The notes beneath the pieces were generated by a model. It was given only the letters and a program-made list of their open reading frames with translations. It had not been told where the DNA came from and ran no database searches. 64,000 bases of DNA from Charina bottae (Eukaryota > Chordata > Lepidosauria > Squamata > Charinaidae), in NCBI GenBank assembly GCA_023362775.1, contig JALMGJ010000008.1, positions 35,700,501-35,764,500 on the forward strand. Reading direction: 5' to 3'. Each line of letters opens with the position of its first letter. Positions within the stretch are counted from its first letter, which is position 1. The translations under genes and the position numbers were made by a program. This document shows, one piece after another, positions 11,800 through 23,604 of the stretch.

Positions 11800-12330
11800 T
11801 AAACTGGCTAGTGGCAGTATACCTTATCTGCTCTCCCCAAGAGTTACTGGAAGGGTATGGCAGGATTTTGAGAAGATCTTCGGACTCCTCATTGAGACCA
11901 GTGAGAGTCCAAACCAGCACATGCCATGCATGTTAGAGATCGGGTTTCAACCAAGCACGTCTCACACACAAGCTCGAAGGAGGAGACAGCCTCTGCTGTA
12001 CCTTATCTTACTTACTTTGTGTGCGAGGGGCTGAATCCCGGTTTCGTTTCCTGTTCTCTTCTCTTCCTCTTTTCTGCTCGGATCTCCTACCAAGGAGCAT
12101 GGCAGCCATGGCTGCTGCCTCACGTTGATCATACTTCCATCCAGGTGGGCCTCATTGGAAGCATGTGGTTCACGTCAGAACTAATTGCTCGCACGCATGG
12201 ACCGTTTCTACTAAGGAACTGTGAGTTACAATAAAATTGTAAACTCTCTTTTTATGTAACTTTACATTAACGTGTGAAGTGAGTTTATTTTGTGTTTTGA
12301 ACTGATTAAGCCTTGTGCAAGTTTATGGGA
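11800..12330 (+). repeat. Candidate LTR-like sequence
   Basis: A CpG-bearing, promoter-like block followed by an AATAAA at about 12231 and a T/A-rich run (TGTAAACTCT...TTTATGTAAC...CGTGTG). The last part resembles the sequence after the AATAAA at 41335-41800, so the two may be LTRs of related elements. No terminal dinucleotides or duplication were established. Confidence 0.3.
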
Positions 12331-13245
12331 ACGCTTCTACTCTGCTATAAACTAATAAGAAGCTAAATGGAGTTCTGGTACTACCATCCCAGAATTCCTA
12401 CAATGCATGCACACAAGTGCCCCATCTGTATTTTCCCAACCAGGCACTAAGCAGAGACAGGGCTACCTAGCCTTATGAGGTTGCTGCCTTATGTGCCTTC
12501 AATACTCCATGATCCCCAACCCCCCCCCTTTTCTGAGTAGTATCATCTAATTAGACTATGCTGGTTGAATGATTTCCCTGTAATTGCTTAATGCATATAT
12601 TTTCCTTGACATAGAATTGAGTGGGTAGCTTGTTTTTTAAGCCAACATGCTTAAAAGACGGTACCAACAGAGAGAAAACTACTGGAAGACAGATTTAATG
12701 TTCGGACTTCAGCAGAGATCCCATTAGGGAAGCATAACAAATATTTCCAAATCTATATCAAGTTGTAATAAGAAGCTGGCCAGTTATTCCACATAGTATT
12801 TGAGATAGGGAAAATAATAATGAGCTTAAAGAGCAGAGGTAGGGGAGAGATTTAGCTTAACTATAAGGAAAAAGTTCTACCCCAAAGAATAGACTGCAAA
12901 TTGAAAAATTCTACCAGCAAGGTTCCAGATTCTTAAAGCACAGCAAAAAAATTAATTTGGATACATACCCGCCAGAAAGGATTACACTTAATTAATCAAG
13001 CTCTCAAACATGTGAGGTTAGCTGAGTTCGTTTCTTAGTTATCTTCCAATCCTACAACATTAAAATAGCAAAAAGATTACAGGAAAACAGATCCTGGTCC
13101 TGCAAAATCACATAGCAGGTTTTAAGTGCTACACAAGTAAAACTAAGTATTAATTTGTCCTGCTAGAATTTCAAATATTTTAATACATTTTTCAATCCAT
13201 TCACAATATGTAGTGTAAATTCTAGAAAAGAATTTAGCAATTGCT
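12331..13245. other. No gene recognised
   Basis: AT-rich non-coding sequence. I see no domain-bearing frame and no clear repeat apart from a C-run near 12520-12530. Confidence 0.45.
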
Positions 13246-13274
13246 AAACAAGTGGACCAAAAAACCAGTAGAAT

Positions 13275-14506
13275 GTGGAAACTGCATTGGTCGCACTTAC
13301 AGATGATCACTGGCGAGCGCGGGATGGAGGCAGTGCATCCATCCTGGCTCTTCTTGACCTCTCAGCGGCTTTCGATACCATTGACCATGGTATCCTTTTG
13401 GGACGGCTCCGGGAGTTGGGGGTGGGCGGCGTGGTCTTGTGCTGGTTCACCTCCTTCCTCCGAGACCGATCACAATAGGTGGTAATAGGAGATGAGAGGT
13501 CCGACCCTCGGCCCCTACTTTGTGGGGTGCCGCGGGGTTCGGTTCTCTCCCCTCTCTTATTTAATATCTACATGAAACCGCTGGGTGAGATCATCCGCCA
13601 ACACAGGATGAGATATCATCAGTATGCTGATGATACTCAACTATATATCTCCATCCCGGGTGAGGTAAGTGATGCAGTGGCTGCCCTTTCTCAGTGTCTG
13701 AAGGCTGTGGGGGCCTGGATGGGGAACAACAGGCTTCAGCTGAACCCTGGTAAGACGGAGTGGCTGTGGATTGATGGTGCCTCGAGATCCAGAGAGTTGT
13801 CATCTCTAGATCTGGATGGGGTGGCACTACCCCATTCAGATACAGTGCGGAACCTGGGGGTCCTTCTCGACTCACGACTCCTGCTGGAAGAGCAGGTGGC
13901 AGTCGTGGCCAGAAGGCCTTTGTGCAACTTCGAGTTGTACGCCAGCTACACCCTTTCCTGGACCGAGATGCCCTCCGTACAGTCACTCATGCCCTGGTCA
14001 TCTCCCATATAGACTATTGCAATGCACTCTACATGGGGCTACCCTTGAAGAGTATCTGGAGGCTTCAGCTGGTCCAGAATGCGGCCGTGCGGACAGTTAT
14101 GGGTGCTGTAAGATCGGCCCATGTGACACCTCTGCTGCGCGAGCTGCATTGGTTACCAGTTTGCTTCCGGGTCCAATTCAAGGTGTTGGTTGTCACCTTT
14201 AAAGCCCTACATGGCATGGGACCAGGTTACCTAAGGGACCGCCTCATCCCCAGAGTATCGACCCGCCCCACCCGGTTATGCAGAGAGGGCTTGCTACGGA
14301 CCCCGTCTACAAGAGAATTCCATCTGACGGGGTCCAGGAGGCAGGCCTTCTCGGCAGTGGCACCCGCCCTCTGGAATATTCTGCCCCTAGAGGTGAGGCA
14401 AGCCCCCACACTTATGACCTTCCGAAAGCAACTGAAGACCTGGCTCTGCCACCTCACTTGGGATGGGAAGAGTGACAGCTCCTCATGGGGATGGCTTGCA
14501 CCATAG
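13275..14506 (+). pseudogene. Broken L2 reverse transcriptase frame
   Basis: Residual ORF2. Visible blocks: LDLSAAFDTIDHGILL (motif A), LCGVPRGSVLSPLLFNIYMK (motif B), YHQYADDTQLYIS (catalytic YADD), LQLNPGKTEWL, then the C-terminal NLGVLLDSRLLLEEQV, ALVISHIDYCNALYMGLP, LQLVQNAAVRTVMGA, LHWLPVCFRVQFKVLVVTFKAL, APALWNILPLEVR, FRKQLKTWL blocks typical of L2. It is broken by an in-frame TAG at 13476-13478 and by a frameshift around 13912-13925, after which the protein continues to the stop at 14506. The endonuclease is missing. Confidence 0.9.
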
Positions 14507-14690
14507 AGTTCTTTTAAATATGACATCAGAGCCTCTTGGGTTCTATATATTTTTAATTAACTTAACTTATGGTTGGTTATATATATTGTTTATTGTATTT
14601 TATATGTTTTTATATCTTTTAATTGCTAACTTGTTGTAAACCGCCTAGAGTCCCCTCTGTGGGGGGAGATGGGCGGTGATATAAGTTGGA

Positions 14691-14694
14691 GAAA

Positions 14695-14744
<50 letters not shown>
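14691..14744 (+). repeat. (AAAT)n microsatellite, L2 tail
   Basis: About thirteen tandem AAAT units directly continuing the L2 3' end, so the array was probably seeded by the retrotransposon tail. Confidence 0.95.
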
Positions 14745-14745
<1 letters not shown>

Positions 14746-16440
14746 GAATTCTTTCTGTATAGATCTGAGCTCGATACTTACTGTACATGTGTTCCCATTT
14801 TTATGCAGTGTTCCTAAATCACTGTAAGTATGTATTGCTTACACAATTTCTAGGTAGCTGCTATTCCTACTGCCTTGCCCTCTTCTGCAACTGAAGGGAG
14901 GAATTTAAAATTTCCCTCTGAGACCTGAAACATTTACCTTGCTTCTCCTTATCTCCAAACCAGGAAAACTATAATTTGCTCAAACCACAATTCATTAACA
15001 AAAAGGACCTGAAACCATGACTGATCATGGTTTCTTTTACATAACCAGCCTCAACAAAATACTGTTTCCTTAATTCAAAGGTGAAGAAAAACAGCAGCTT
15101 GCTCTAAGCTGTAAAAGGAATTTTAAGCTTCTTGCCCTTGTGTGAGAAATAGGAAGGAAGGGAAATGTGCAAGCCCACAACTCATTCTTCTAACAGGAAA
15201 TCACACTTTGTTATTATATCAGAAGTGAGTATCAGGCCTTGTCAAGGCTCTACACCAGGCACAGAATTAGATTATCTCCCCATTCTCCATCCCCAGGAAG
15301 AATCAAGGTGATCAGACATATACTGTAGATTTAGTACAAAGAATTAGGAAACTGCATAAACAAGATTTTTTTCCTTTAACCACCACCAGGAATCCTGTCC
15401 TTTATATATATTAGTCCCAAGCTTTGAATCTTGGGTCTTCTTCTCCCCCCTTTATGAATCAACAAAAATACAGCTACTTGTTTTATGGTCTGGAAAGTTT
15501 CTGCTATCTGTCCCTTGTTTACAAAATGGCTTTTTCTAGTGTGAAAAGCTGAGATTCCCACCTCAGCAGTTTCAACCTTTATAGGTCTAAATGTGTTCTG
15601 ATCCTATTTACTGTTTTCCCATATTACTTGGAGTGTCAAAAGAAAATCAGCACATGCACTTATTTTCTATGTATTAAACTATTTCTATATCATTTTTATA
15701 TTCAGGGACAAAGCAATCTACAAAATTCTAAATGATCAAAATGTTACAGGGGAAAAAAAAAAAAAAAAACTAAGCTAAGATTCAGAATGAATTCCAAAAT
15801 ATGTAACATTAAAAAAAAAACAGTCCATTTAAAGAACAAACATATGGGAGAATTAAAAACATCAGAAGGTCAATATGAAATGGTTTTTAAAAAAGTTGCT
15901 TAAAATACGTTAGTCTTGGGTCCTGGCATCCAGAGAAGTTACGATTTTACAGGAAAAATAAAAGTATAGTGTTTGTGCAAAAAAAAAAAAAAAAGGAAAT
16001 TAGTCATATTTCTTCAATAGCTTACTGTATTTCTCAGTGGAAATATTATTAATGGCTGATAAACTTTTCTAAACACCTTGCCCATAACTCACAAACTTCC
16101 CCTACACTATAAACATTCAAGGAGATACAAGTCCACAGACACACTGCCCAAAAGTACAGTATTTTCAGATCTACAGTAGAATTGTATGGACCAGTTTTTC
16201 AGCTTCATAAATTGCTTAGCATTATATGAACAAGCTTGCTTGAACATCAGGCCTCTTCTTTTTTGTCTCCTTACTTCCCCACCATAGCTGCAAGAAAAGA
16301 TTAGCTATAGTATACAGTACTTACTTCTTCTTTACTGTTGACCACAATTTATCATAACTAAAAAGGATGCCTTATAAACTTCTTGAAACACAGGCTTTCA
16401 CTAAATACAATTTAGTGTTAGCTCTGAACAGCCAGATGTC
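14745..16440. other. No gene recognised
   Basis: Non-coding. It has poly-A tracts at about 15752-15770 and 15979-15996. Opposed words such as AACCACAATTC and AACCATGACTGATCATGGTT (14980-15040) may be a MITE relic like those near 23605 and 32080. Confidence 0.4.
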
Positions 16441-16446
16441 TACGGA

Positions 16447-16537
16447 CTTTATTTATTTTATTTATTTATTTATTATTTCAATTTATTCCCCGCCCATCTC
16501 CCTTGCAAGGGACTCTGGGCGGGTTACAACAATACCT
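16447..16537 (-). mobile_element. L2 LINE 3' end, antisense
   Basis: Starts with a TTTA-rich tail, then CCCCGCCCATCTCCCTTGCA, GGACTCTGGGCGGGTTAC. This is the exact reverse of the L2 3' terminus seen at 14640. Confidence 0.85.
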
Positions 16538-16539
16538 CA

Positions 16540-16850
16540 TGCTTCGAAGATTGGGGCATTTCCATATTATGAAATACATTACCCTGGAGGTTTGGATGGT
16601 ATTCTTCTTCCTTGTCTTCAGGAAGACTATGAAAACTTTCCTTTTTAAAAACAAGTTTCTGGTTTTAGCTGGTTAGAGTATGGAACATTGTCTATACATA
16701 TATACTTCTATTGTATTTAACTGATTATTGTATTTAACTGATTTATTTTTCTATTATTGTCCAGGTTGTTTCACTTTGTTGTTATACTGCCCAGAATCAA
16801 AAGATTGAGGTGGTTAAGAAATAAAGTAATATAATAAAGAAGTAAAATAT
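16540..16850 (+). mobile_element. Old L2/CR1 3' end
   Basis: Degenerate sense copy. CTTCAGGAAGACTATGAAAACTTTCC, then TTTTAGCTGG, ending TATACTGCCCAGAATC...GAGGTGGTTAAGAAATAAA, aligns block by block with L2 3' ends. It abuts the antisense L2 tail on its left. Confidence 0.55.
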
Positions 16851-18335
16851 TCAGTGTGCACCTTTCCAGGAAACATAATGTACCGTGCTAAGAATACTAG
16901 CAGGGTTAGCAGATATATTCGGGCGTTAGGTACAGACTCAATACATTTCAGAAACTTGTGCACACAGTGATAAAGTAACTATTTGACAGCTGAGACAGAT
17001 GTCAAACAAATATCACCTACAAACCGTGCAGTGCTCCATAGAAAACATATCACTGAAGAGGTTACTTTTGTGCCAGTGCACCAAGCATTTCTGAACATCT
17101 TACACGTCTGGACCAGTGCACACTCCTGTGTGTGCGTGGCACCCTCTTATCTATTGCTTTCATATTGTCTCCCATGACTTGAAGATGAATTGCTTCAATT
17201 GACGTCCTTATCCCGTGAACACTAAACACATACTCACAGGCAAATGGTTACTGGAAATAATGCCATTCTGGATCTCTCCAGCATGCCATTTCTATTGTTT
17301 CTCTGACACACAACAGTAGGTGCACCAAGCCAGACCTGTCTATGGCCCCATTCCAAAAAGAGGATTTTCCTTTTTTCTCATTAACTTAACAGTGGAACCA
17401 GTACCAATGGCCACCAAAGCCAATAGAACTGATTCAGCCTTGAACAGGTGACTGCACAACTCATGATTAATACAGGAGGAGATTCCAAGGATGAAATTAA
17501 AACATTCTCATCGTCTTAAAAGAAAAACTAAATTAGCATTATGATCGGCATGCTCTTGCTCAAGAAGAACAGGTGATGAGAATGAGGAAGCATCTTTATG
17601 GGGGGGGGAATGTTTCTACAGCAGAATTCTCCACCATTTAGCATGCTTTACAAGGCTGCAGAGTTGTTGAGGCAATTAATACCGACTTAAAGTTCAACAT
17701 GACTTAAAGAGTACAGAGACAACAGTCCAAACTGCTGCAGCAGAAGGCACCAGTGCTCAGAACATGTGCCCACATGTCTCTACTCTTCTCTCACTGTTGC
17801 ACATGGTAAAATAAGGATTGCAGATGTTTTGAAGCCTTCAAAAATTCTGCAAAAGCAGCACGCAAAGATGGTCACAGCATATGCCCACTGAGAGCAATGG
17901 AGATACAGCCCTACCACTGCTGAAACTTGAAAGCAGTTTTCAGTCACTCTCTTCAGACCAGCCTCATGCATGCTTGTAGTGGGTCTCTGAAAGTGTGGCT
18001 TTCTTGGAATTCCATGCAAATATGGTATCTGTAAGGGTCTTTGAGCAGAGACTTACTATTTACATTAAGTTACCTGAGACCCCCCAACACATTGCTGGCA
18101 TTCTTGGATACCTCTTGAAGCTTCTCTGGCTTGCTGCTCGACCTAACCTTGCAAATAAAAAAAAAATCTAGAAGGAAACTTGTATGCTGAAAAATGAAAT
18201 GTCAGCTTGTAACAAAATACTTATTTCTGACAATGCCTCTAGCCCCCGTGTGAGCCCCAAAGGCATTCTTATAAATAAAACAGTCACAGAGTGCAGCAAT
18301 GGGCTTTCTTGGAAGCATACTCATGAAAGGAAGGA
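16851..18335. other. No gene recognised
   Basis: I see no exon or repeat family here; a G-run lies at 17601-17608. Short frames carry no recognised domain. Confidence 0.45.
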
Positions 18336-18338
18336 AAG

Positions 18339-18370
18339 GAGGGAGGGAGGGAGGGAGGGAGGGAGGGGAA
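18339..18370 (+). repeat. (GGGA)n microsatellite
   Basis: About eight GGGA units within a purine-rich stretch. Confidence 0.9.
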
Positions 18371-18444
18371 GGAGCATCCACAGGGAGATGATGGAGGCAA
18401 ATGACGAAATGTGTGTGATGTTGCATCAGACAAATGCCACAACA

Positions 18445-18560
18445 TACCGCCCAGAGTCCCTCTTTTGGGGGAGAGGGGCAGTGACGAAATTAGATAGATA
18501 GATGGATGGATGGATGGATGGATGGATGGATGGATGGATGGATGGATGGATGGATGGATG
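18445..18560 (+). mobile_element. L2/CR1 3' tail with ATAG-GATG microsatellite
   Basis: TACCGCCCAGAGTCCCTCTT, GGGGGAGAGGGGCAGTGA is the L2/CR1 3' terminus. It passes directly into TAGATAGATAG and then a long (GATG)n array (about 18502-18560). Only the last 50 bp of the LINE are present. Confidence 0.8.
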
Positions 18561-18882
18561 CATGCATCAAATATCAGGGCACAAATATGCAATTGTGGCA
18601 TTTATGTAACGACATCACTGTGCATGTGTGTGTCTGTGTCTGTAATCGTTTTGATGCCATGATGCTTTGCTTTGAATGCCACTGAGTATCCTTGGGGCAA
18701 AAAAAAGATATACTGGGGAATATCCAGATCAGGTTGCCTTCTGTTATATGAGCATTTTGGGGAGTAACTCCCACCCACTAAAGCAGCAATTTTGTAAAAC
18801 TGCTCTTGATGCGCTTACACAATTCCAATAGTTGGGGATACCCTGATGTAAATAATCCAGTGCATTACAGATAGTCTTCGTG

Positions 18883-19829
18883 TGGCCTGTTCCGACAAAG
18901 CTCAACACTGGAAGCAGTATTTAAAGTTCTTTATTTACAAATCACAAAATGCAGCCCAATTCACGAAGGGTACCGGACCACTATTGGCTGGTTCCTGGGA
19001 GAGCCCTCCAGCAGGGACTCGACTGGTTGCGGGGACAGACTGAGACTCGAGGGTGGAATCCCAAGCGACCGAAGAACAAGGCTGACTCTCAAGCGGAGGC
19101 GCAGCAGCAAGACAAGACAGACCTTCAGTAAGACACATGGCCTCAGTATGCGGCAGGAATTCAGGTGGGTGTGCGGTAGCAAGGCAAGTCTGTACCTCTG
19201 GGAAGCACGTGGCAGCGGACGGCAGCTGGAGAGCAGTTGGGTGCGCGGCAGCCAGGCAAGATGGAATCTCCGGGAAGCACGTGGCAGCAGACGACGGCTG
19301 GAGAGCAGACAGGAGCGCGGCAGCAAGGCAAGACTGAGAAGCAGGATCCGGAGCGACAATCACAGGGCAGAGCTCGGCGGCAGGGATTCCGGCAGTAAGA
19401 GGCTCTGGCTCGGAGGTAAAACCTGGGGCAGTGGCAGAGTACAGCTCGGGGTCGGTTCCTCGGGCGGCGGCGGCACTAGGCTCCAGCATGGGATCGCACG
19501 TGGCAACGGAATCGCGATCCACGGAGCACGTGGGTGCCAAGATAGAACGGTTGTCTCTGGCAACCGGTGCTGGCTGTGCAGGCCCCTTTATTCTTTGATT
19601 TTCACGCCGTTTGCGGCCAGGAGCCAATCGGGCCTCGCACTGCTCAGCCCTTTCCCACCTCCTTTGTCGCGCGCTGATGGGCGGAGGTGTTTCTCCTCCT
19701 GGGCTACCTCCAATCAGTGGTCCCAGCTAGGATTCAACTTTTGCGCCATCGCAGCTTCTTCCTGCTATTGGCTCGTCTTCCTCCAACTCAGAATCCGGCA
19801 TGGCGGCAGGGCCAGGCTCGGCCCTGACA
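18883..19829 (-). mobile_element. Solo LTR, 947 bp, 5-bp target duplication
   Basis: Begins TG and ends CA (plus strand TGGCCTGTTCCG ... GGCCCTGACA), flanked by the perfect 5-bp duplication TCGTG (18878-18882 and 19830-19834). Read on the minus strand it starts TGTCAGGGCC and carries AATAAA about 50 bp from its end, which sets the orientation. No internal retroviral or gypsy coding sequence flanks it, so it is a solo LTR. It is GC-rich with an internal ~72-bp tandem repeat around 19100-19335. The family (ERV or Gypsy) is undetermined. Confidence 0.85.
18935..19627 (-). other. 230-codon open frame inside the solo LTR (probably not a gene)
   Basis: An uninterrupted minus-strand frame running in the LTR's own direction. 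It contains about three 24-residue tandem repeats with the pattern SCLAAA....LQ..SAATCFPE and is rich in Ala, Pro and Ser. No known domain, signal peptide or membrane segment is visible. The frame is most simply explained by a 72-bp repeat whose length is divisible by three in GC-rich DNA. A small accessory or LTR-encoded product is possible but unsupported. Confidence 0.35.
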
Positions 19830-20460
19830 TCGTGTAGCAAACACAATTGGGACTGGCAACTCACTTGTAAAGCGAAGTGGTGGCTAAGTGGAACCACGCC
19901 TGCGCTTATGATCTTACTTCAGGTTTCCTTTGCTTTACAGACCTGCAAAGGTGGTAAATATGAGGATGGTCGCAAAGTTACTTTTTCATCACCGTCGTAA
20001 CTGCAAAAGGTTGCTAAACAAGGCAGTCGCTAAACAAGGACCACCTGTATGAATCATTCACTGGCTTGACCATCATAAAAAGACTAGAACAGTCTTCTTG
20101 GAACAAAACTGCTAATGCACATTGTGAGAGAAATGCTGACATTTCATTTGCCTGTATTTGGCCATTGACTTCACCTTAAAAAGCATGGACATCAAAATAA
20201 ATAAACTAGATGTTCACAGAAAATGGCAACTCTCTGTCAAGTTTATTAGAGGCACCAAATTCCATTCATTCTACCCATTCATGGCTGCTTATTCTCTTGT
20301 TTTCCAATCTAAATTAATTTTTGCTTTAAAAAAGGCAGGAGGGAAATCCATAATGCAGGCAAGAAGATTATAATGAAGATATTTTTGCAATTTATCTTGC
20401 TTTTTCCATCCAGGATGTCATCCCTGCATTTGCAGTGGTATTTCTGTATCTCAGCTACAA

Positions 20461-21361
20461 GTCTTGTTCTTATTTATTTATTTATTTATTTATTTATTTT
20501 ATTATTTAAATTTGTATCACCGCCCATCTCCTCCACACCTGGGGACTCTGGGCGGTTCACAATAATAAAATAAGATAAAAATATAAAATTACAGCCACAA
20601 TAATTTACATATAAAATCCAAACAGAAAGATGTTAATAATAAGGCGGGTTTCATGGTGCCAGCCACTTCCAAGAGGAACTATTGGTATTCCCGTCCCAAG
20701 CCAGGCGGCAGAACCAGGTCTTCAGGTCTTTCTGGAACGTCGGGAGTGAAGAAACTCGCCTCAGCTCCAGGGGCAAGATATTCCAAAGGGCAGGTACTAC
20801 TGCAGAGAAGGCACGCCTCCTGGATCCTGCTAGATGGAACTCTTTAGCCGATGGGATCCTTAGCATGCCCTCTCTGCATGACCGAGTGGGGCGGGTCGAT
20901 GTTCCGGGGATGAGATGGTCCCTCAGGTAACCTGGTCCCATGCCATGTAGGGCTTTAAAGGTGATAACCAACACCTTGAATTGGACCCAGAAGCAAACTG
21001 GTACCCAATGCAGCTCGCGCAGCAGAGGTGTTACATGGGCCGATCTTACAGCACCCATAACTGTCTGCACGGCCGCATTCTGGACCAGCTGAAGCCACCG
21101 GATACTCTTCAAGGGTAGCCCCATGTAGAGCGCATTGCAGTAGTCTATATGGGAGATGACAAGGGCATGAGTGACTGTTTGGAGGGCATCTCGATCCAGG
21201 AATGGGCGCAACTGGCGCACAACCCGAAGTTGTGTAAAGGCCCTCCTGGCCACGGCTGCCACCTGCTCTTCAAGCAGGAGACATGAATCCAGGAGTACCC
21301 CCAAGTTCCGCACCGACTCTGAATGGGGCAGTGCTACCCCATCCAGGACCAAATGTGACAA
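20461..21361 (-). mobile_element. L2 LINE, antisense, 5'-truncated, (AAAT)n tail
   Basis: The left edge is a (TTTA)n run at 20470-20499, followed by CACCGCCCATCTCC...GGACTCTGGGCGGTTCAC, the reverse of the L2 3' end. The right edge is truncated inside the ORF at about 21361. Confidence 0.92.
20651..21361 (-). pseudogene. L2 ORF2 C-terminal part, uninterrupted 236 codons
   Basis: This is the C-terminal end of the L2 reverse transcriptase protein, downstream of the catalytic YADD. It reads VRNLGVLLDSCLLLEEQVAA, VISHIDYCNALYMGLPLKSI, LQLVQNAAVQTVMGAVRSAH, HGMGPGYLRDHLIP, ALWNILPLELRRV, LKTWFCRLAWDG and reaches the same terminal WLAP as the copy at 13275-14506. It has no stop or frameshift, which suggests a younger insertion, but catalytic motifs A-C are absent because of the truncation. 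Confidence 0.9.
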
Positions 21362-22480
21362 CTTTTTATACCCAATTCTTGAGCTTTATTATAAACTGAT
21401 GATCATGTATAGGACAGATGACTATGCTGATAAAAGCAATCACCTCACATATAAAGCACAAGTATTTTGTTGCAATCCAGAAGGGAAATTTCACTAAAGT
21501 TGCCAGTCATACAGAGAAGACAAATGCACCGGATATGTAACATGCCAGGCAGGGAAAAAGCAATTCACATATATGCTCTCAGATTTAACTTGTGAATAGC
21601 TAAGCTGTTGCTTATCCAGTTGCATGCATAATATACATTATCCCAATGTTATAGGCCCCCTCGTAAGCATCTTAGCATTGACTCAGCCAGCTGTGAACCA
21701 CACCATGTATTCCAATTTCCAGGTTCTTGTTTGTGCCACATTATACCTGTCAGGTCACAAAGCCAGCAATTGCAAGAAAACAGAACCAAACACATCTCAG
21801 TGCCAGGACTGTCCTGAAAGGAGCTCAAGTCTCAGTCATTATAGAAGATAAACATACTTCCAAAAACTAGTTAACTCCAAACTCCAGAATCTGATCAAGT
21901 AACCTGCAAATTCAGTACAAGTGTTCCAGGACTGATGAACAGATGCTGGAATATTCAAACTAGAAAGGTCTGGCAATTTTCAAAAATTTCAGGGAAGGAG
22001 CAGCCAAATTTTAAGAATTTCCATTTTAGCTTTAATTACAAGGTGGATGAGGTTTTCTCTCACTTATTCCCCCCTTTTTCTTTCTCTTAACCACAAGAAA
22101 AGGTTTGCCTTTTTTCAAGCAGCAAGCCAGCTATGTTTCTGGGGCAGGAAACCCAAGGGAACTGTGTCCTGACAGTTTATCTGTCCCTTACGGCATCGTT
22201 TCTCTTTTTGGTGGTGGTGGGGAAGATGGCTGCTCCCCTTGGTTTTCACTCCAGGAGTACAAGTGGGCTGCTGAGAGTTACCTGTTTATATTATTTTGTC
22301 AGTTTTGTTGTATGGTCCTATCATATTGAATTTTACATTCCATTGAGTGTACCTTTAATCCTGTCCACTCCCCAGGGATGCTTTGCAAGACAGGGAAAAT
22401 ATAAATAATGTAAACAAACAAACAAAGCACTTACGTCCATATTGTATAGACCGTGCCTGTTTTTGAGCCCTCATCCATCA
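21362..22480. other. No gene recognised
   Basis: Non-coding. Near 22378-22425 GCAAGACAGGGAAAATATAAATAATG followed by CAAA units looks like a short LINE or SINE tail on the plus strand. Confidence 0.4.
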
Positions 22481-22484
22481 GCTA

Positions 22485-22628
22485 TTATTTATTATTATGA
22501 CCATTTATAGCCCTTCTTTCTGTCCATTGGGAAGTCAAACAATAAATGTTAAAATTAAAATGACTATTAAACTAACTCAGCCTGAAATGGCCTGGCTGAA
22601 GTAGGTCTTGACTCCCTTCTTAAAAACA
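22485..22628 (-). mobile_element. Old L2 LINE 3' part, antisense
   Basis: The minus strand reads TTTTTAAGAAGGGAGTCAAGACC, TACTTCAGCCAGGCCATTTC, then an AT-rich 3' UTR to AATAATAAATAATAG. It corresponds to the last L2 codons (F.K.LKTxL) and tail. It abuts the LTR-like repeat at 22668. Confidence 0.5.
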
Positions 22629-22667
22629 GAAAGAGCGTGGGTGATAATCAATCCCCAAGGTGTGTCT

Positions 22668-23125
22668 TCATTAAAAACCCAAAATCTTTATTATACACAG
22701 CAAAGTTAGAGGCCTTGAAGAAAGTTGAAAAGAAAAAGAAAAGGGAGAAGGAATCAACAATTGCTTTCTGAAGAGGCTGATCTCAGGATCAGGGACTAGG
22801 TCTATCACCAACATACAAGCACATACCAGAACAAATTGAAATAGCCGAGATCTCAGTCCATAAAACAAAACACAATATATACTGCATCTAGTTTCATTGG
22901 CCCTCGTTTACTGTCCAAATTACTAGAACCTGCCTTGTGGCAAGTGGCCTTTTCCCCTTATCTTGTTTCAACCAGCCTTGGAGGAGAAAACAGACCTCCA
23001 AACGACCAAATGGAGACCTCTCTCCTCTTCCTTCTCCATTCCAGCTTCTGTTGTCTCTACCCATAACCTTGATAGACAGGTAAACTAAGTTTCCTTTATA
23101 TGTTTCAAAGTCTGGACCTCTTGAA
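22668..23125 (-). repeat. LTR-like interspersed repeat, copy 2
   Basis: The minus strand is collinear with 11150-11700: TTCAAGAGGTCCAGAC, TTTTCTCCTCCAAGGCTGG, TTATGGACTGAGATCTC, CTCTTCAGAAAGC, then TGTATAATAAAGATTTTGGG with AATAAA near the end. The two copies are about 11 kb apart in opposite orientation and clearly diverged. No coding sequence is attached. Confidence 0.6.
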
Positions 23126-23604
23126 CTGGAATTGGTCAATTTTGAATGACGTTGTTTTAATTCTTGTATTACTTGTATTTTATTATGTCTGTGGATGTTT
23201 TACTGTATGTTGTACACCATTAAGTGTGGTATGACTGTGGAAGTATAAAACTATAATAAATTCCCCACATTGATTACAGATGCAAAAGAAAAGTTTGGTG
23301 TTACCTCTCTTCTGATAACATTTCCCTTCAAATCCCTGAATATTTTTATTTTCTGATGTCATGTATATATTTAAGATCTTGATGGACAAGAAGAAAGCAT
23401 GAATTTCGCAGGCCAGTCATCTTAATAACAGAATGACTTCTGCCAATTCCCAACCATAGGAAGTGTTTCAGCAGGTTGTCTCCCTTGCCTTCTCATGACA
23501 TAGATCACCTATCATGTAACTCAAGAAAATATCTGTGCCAAACCAAACTGAACAATAGGTTGGGCGTTATCTAGAGCGATCAGTGTCAGAACTCATCAAT
23601 GGGT

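Larger units (their letters stand above)
13250..14744 (+). mobile_element. L2-clade LINE, 5'-truncated, with (AAAT)n tail
   Basis: A 1.5-kb L2/CR1-superfamily LINE. The 3' UTR ends GTAAACCGCCTAGAGTCCC...GGGGAGATGGGCGGTGATATAA and runs straight into an (AAAT)n tail. The same 3' end recurs in this window at 16447, 18445, 20461, 31343, 35380, 54656 and 62918. The octamer AAGAATTT/C on either side (13226 and 14744 regions) may be a degenerate target duplication, but this is weak. Confidence 0.85.
18866..20049. mobile_element. Mariner-like MITE with TA target site, interrupted by a solo LTR
   Basis: Ends TACAGATAGTCTTCG at the left and GCTAAACAAGGACCACCTGTA at the right. They are imperfect inverted repeats flanked by TA, as expected for Tc1/mariner-type elements. 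Without the LTR at 18883-19829 and its 5-bp duplication, the element is about 230 bp. Internal words such as ACTTTTTCATCACCGTCGTAAC match a squamate MITE I remember with CGACTTACGACC-type repeats. That family memory is not verified. Confidence 0.65.

Noticed and set aside
18284..18601. Frame with repeated IHPS residues
   Set aside because: Translation of the (GATG)n microsatellite and the L2 tail.
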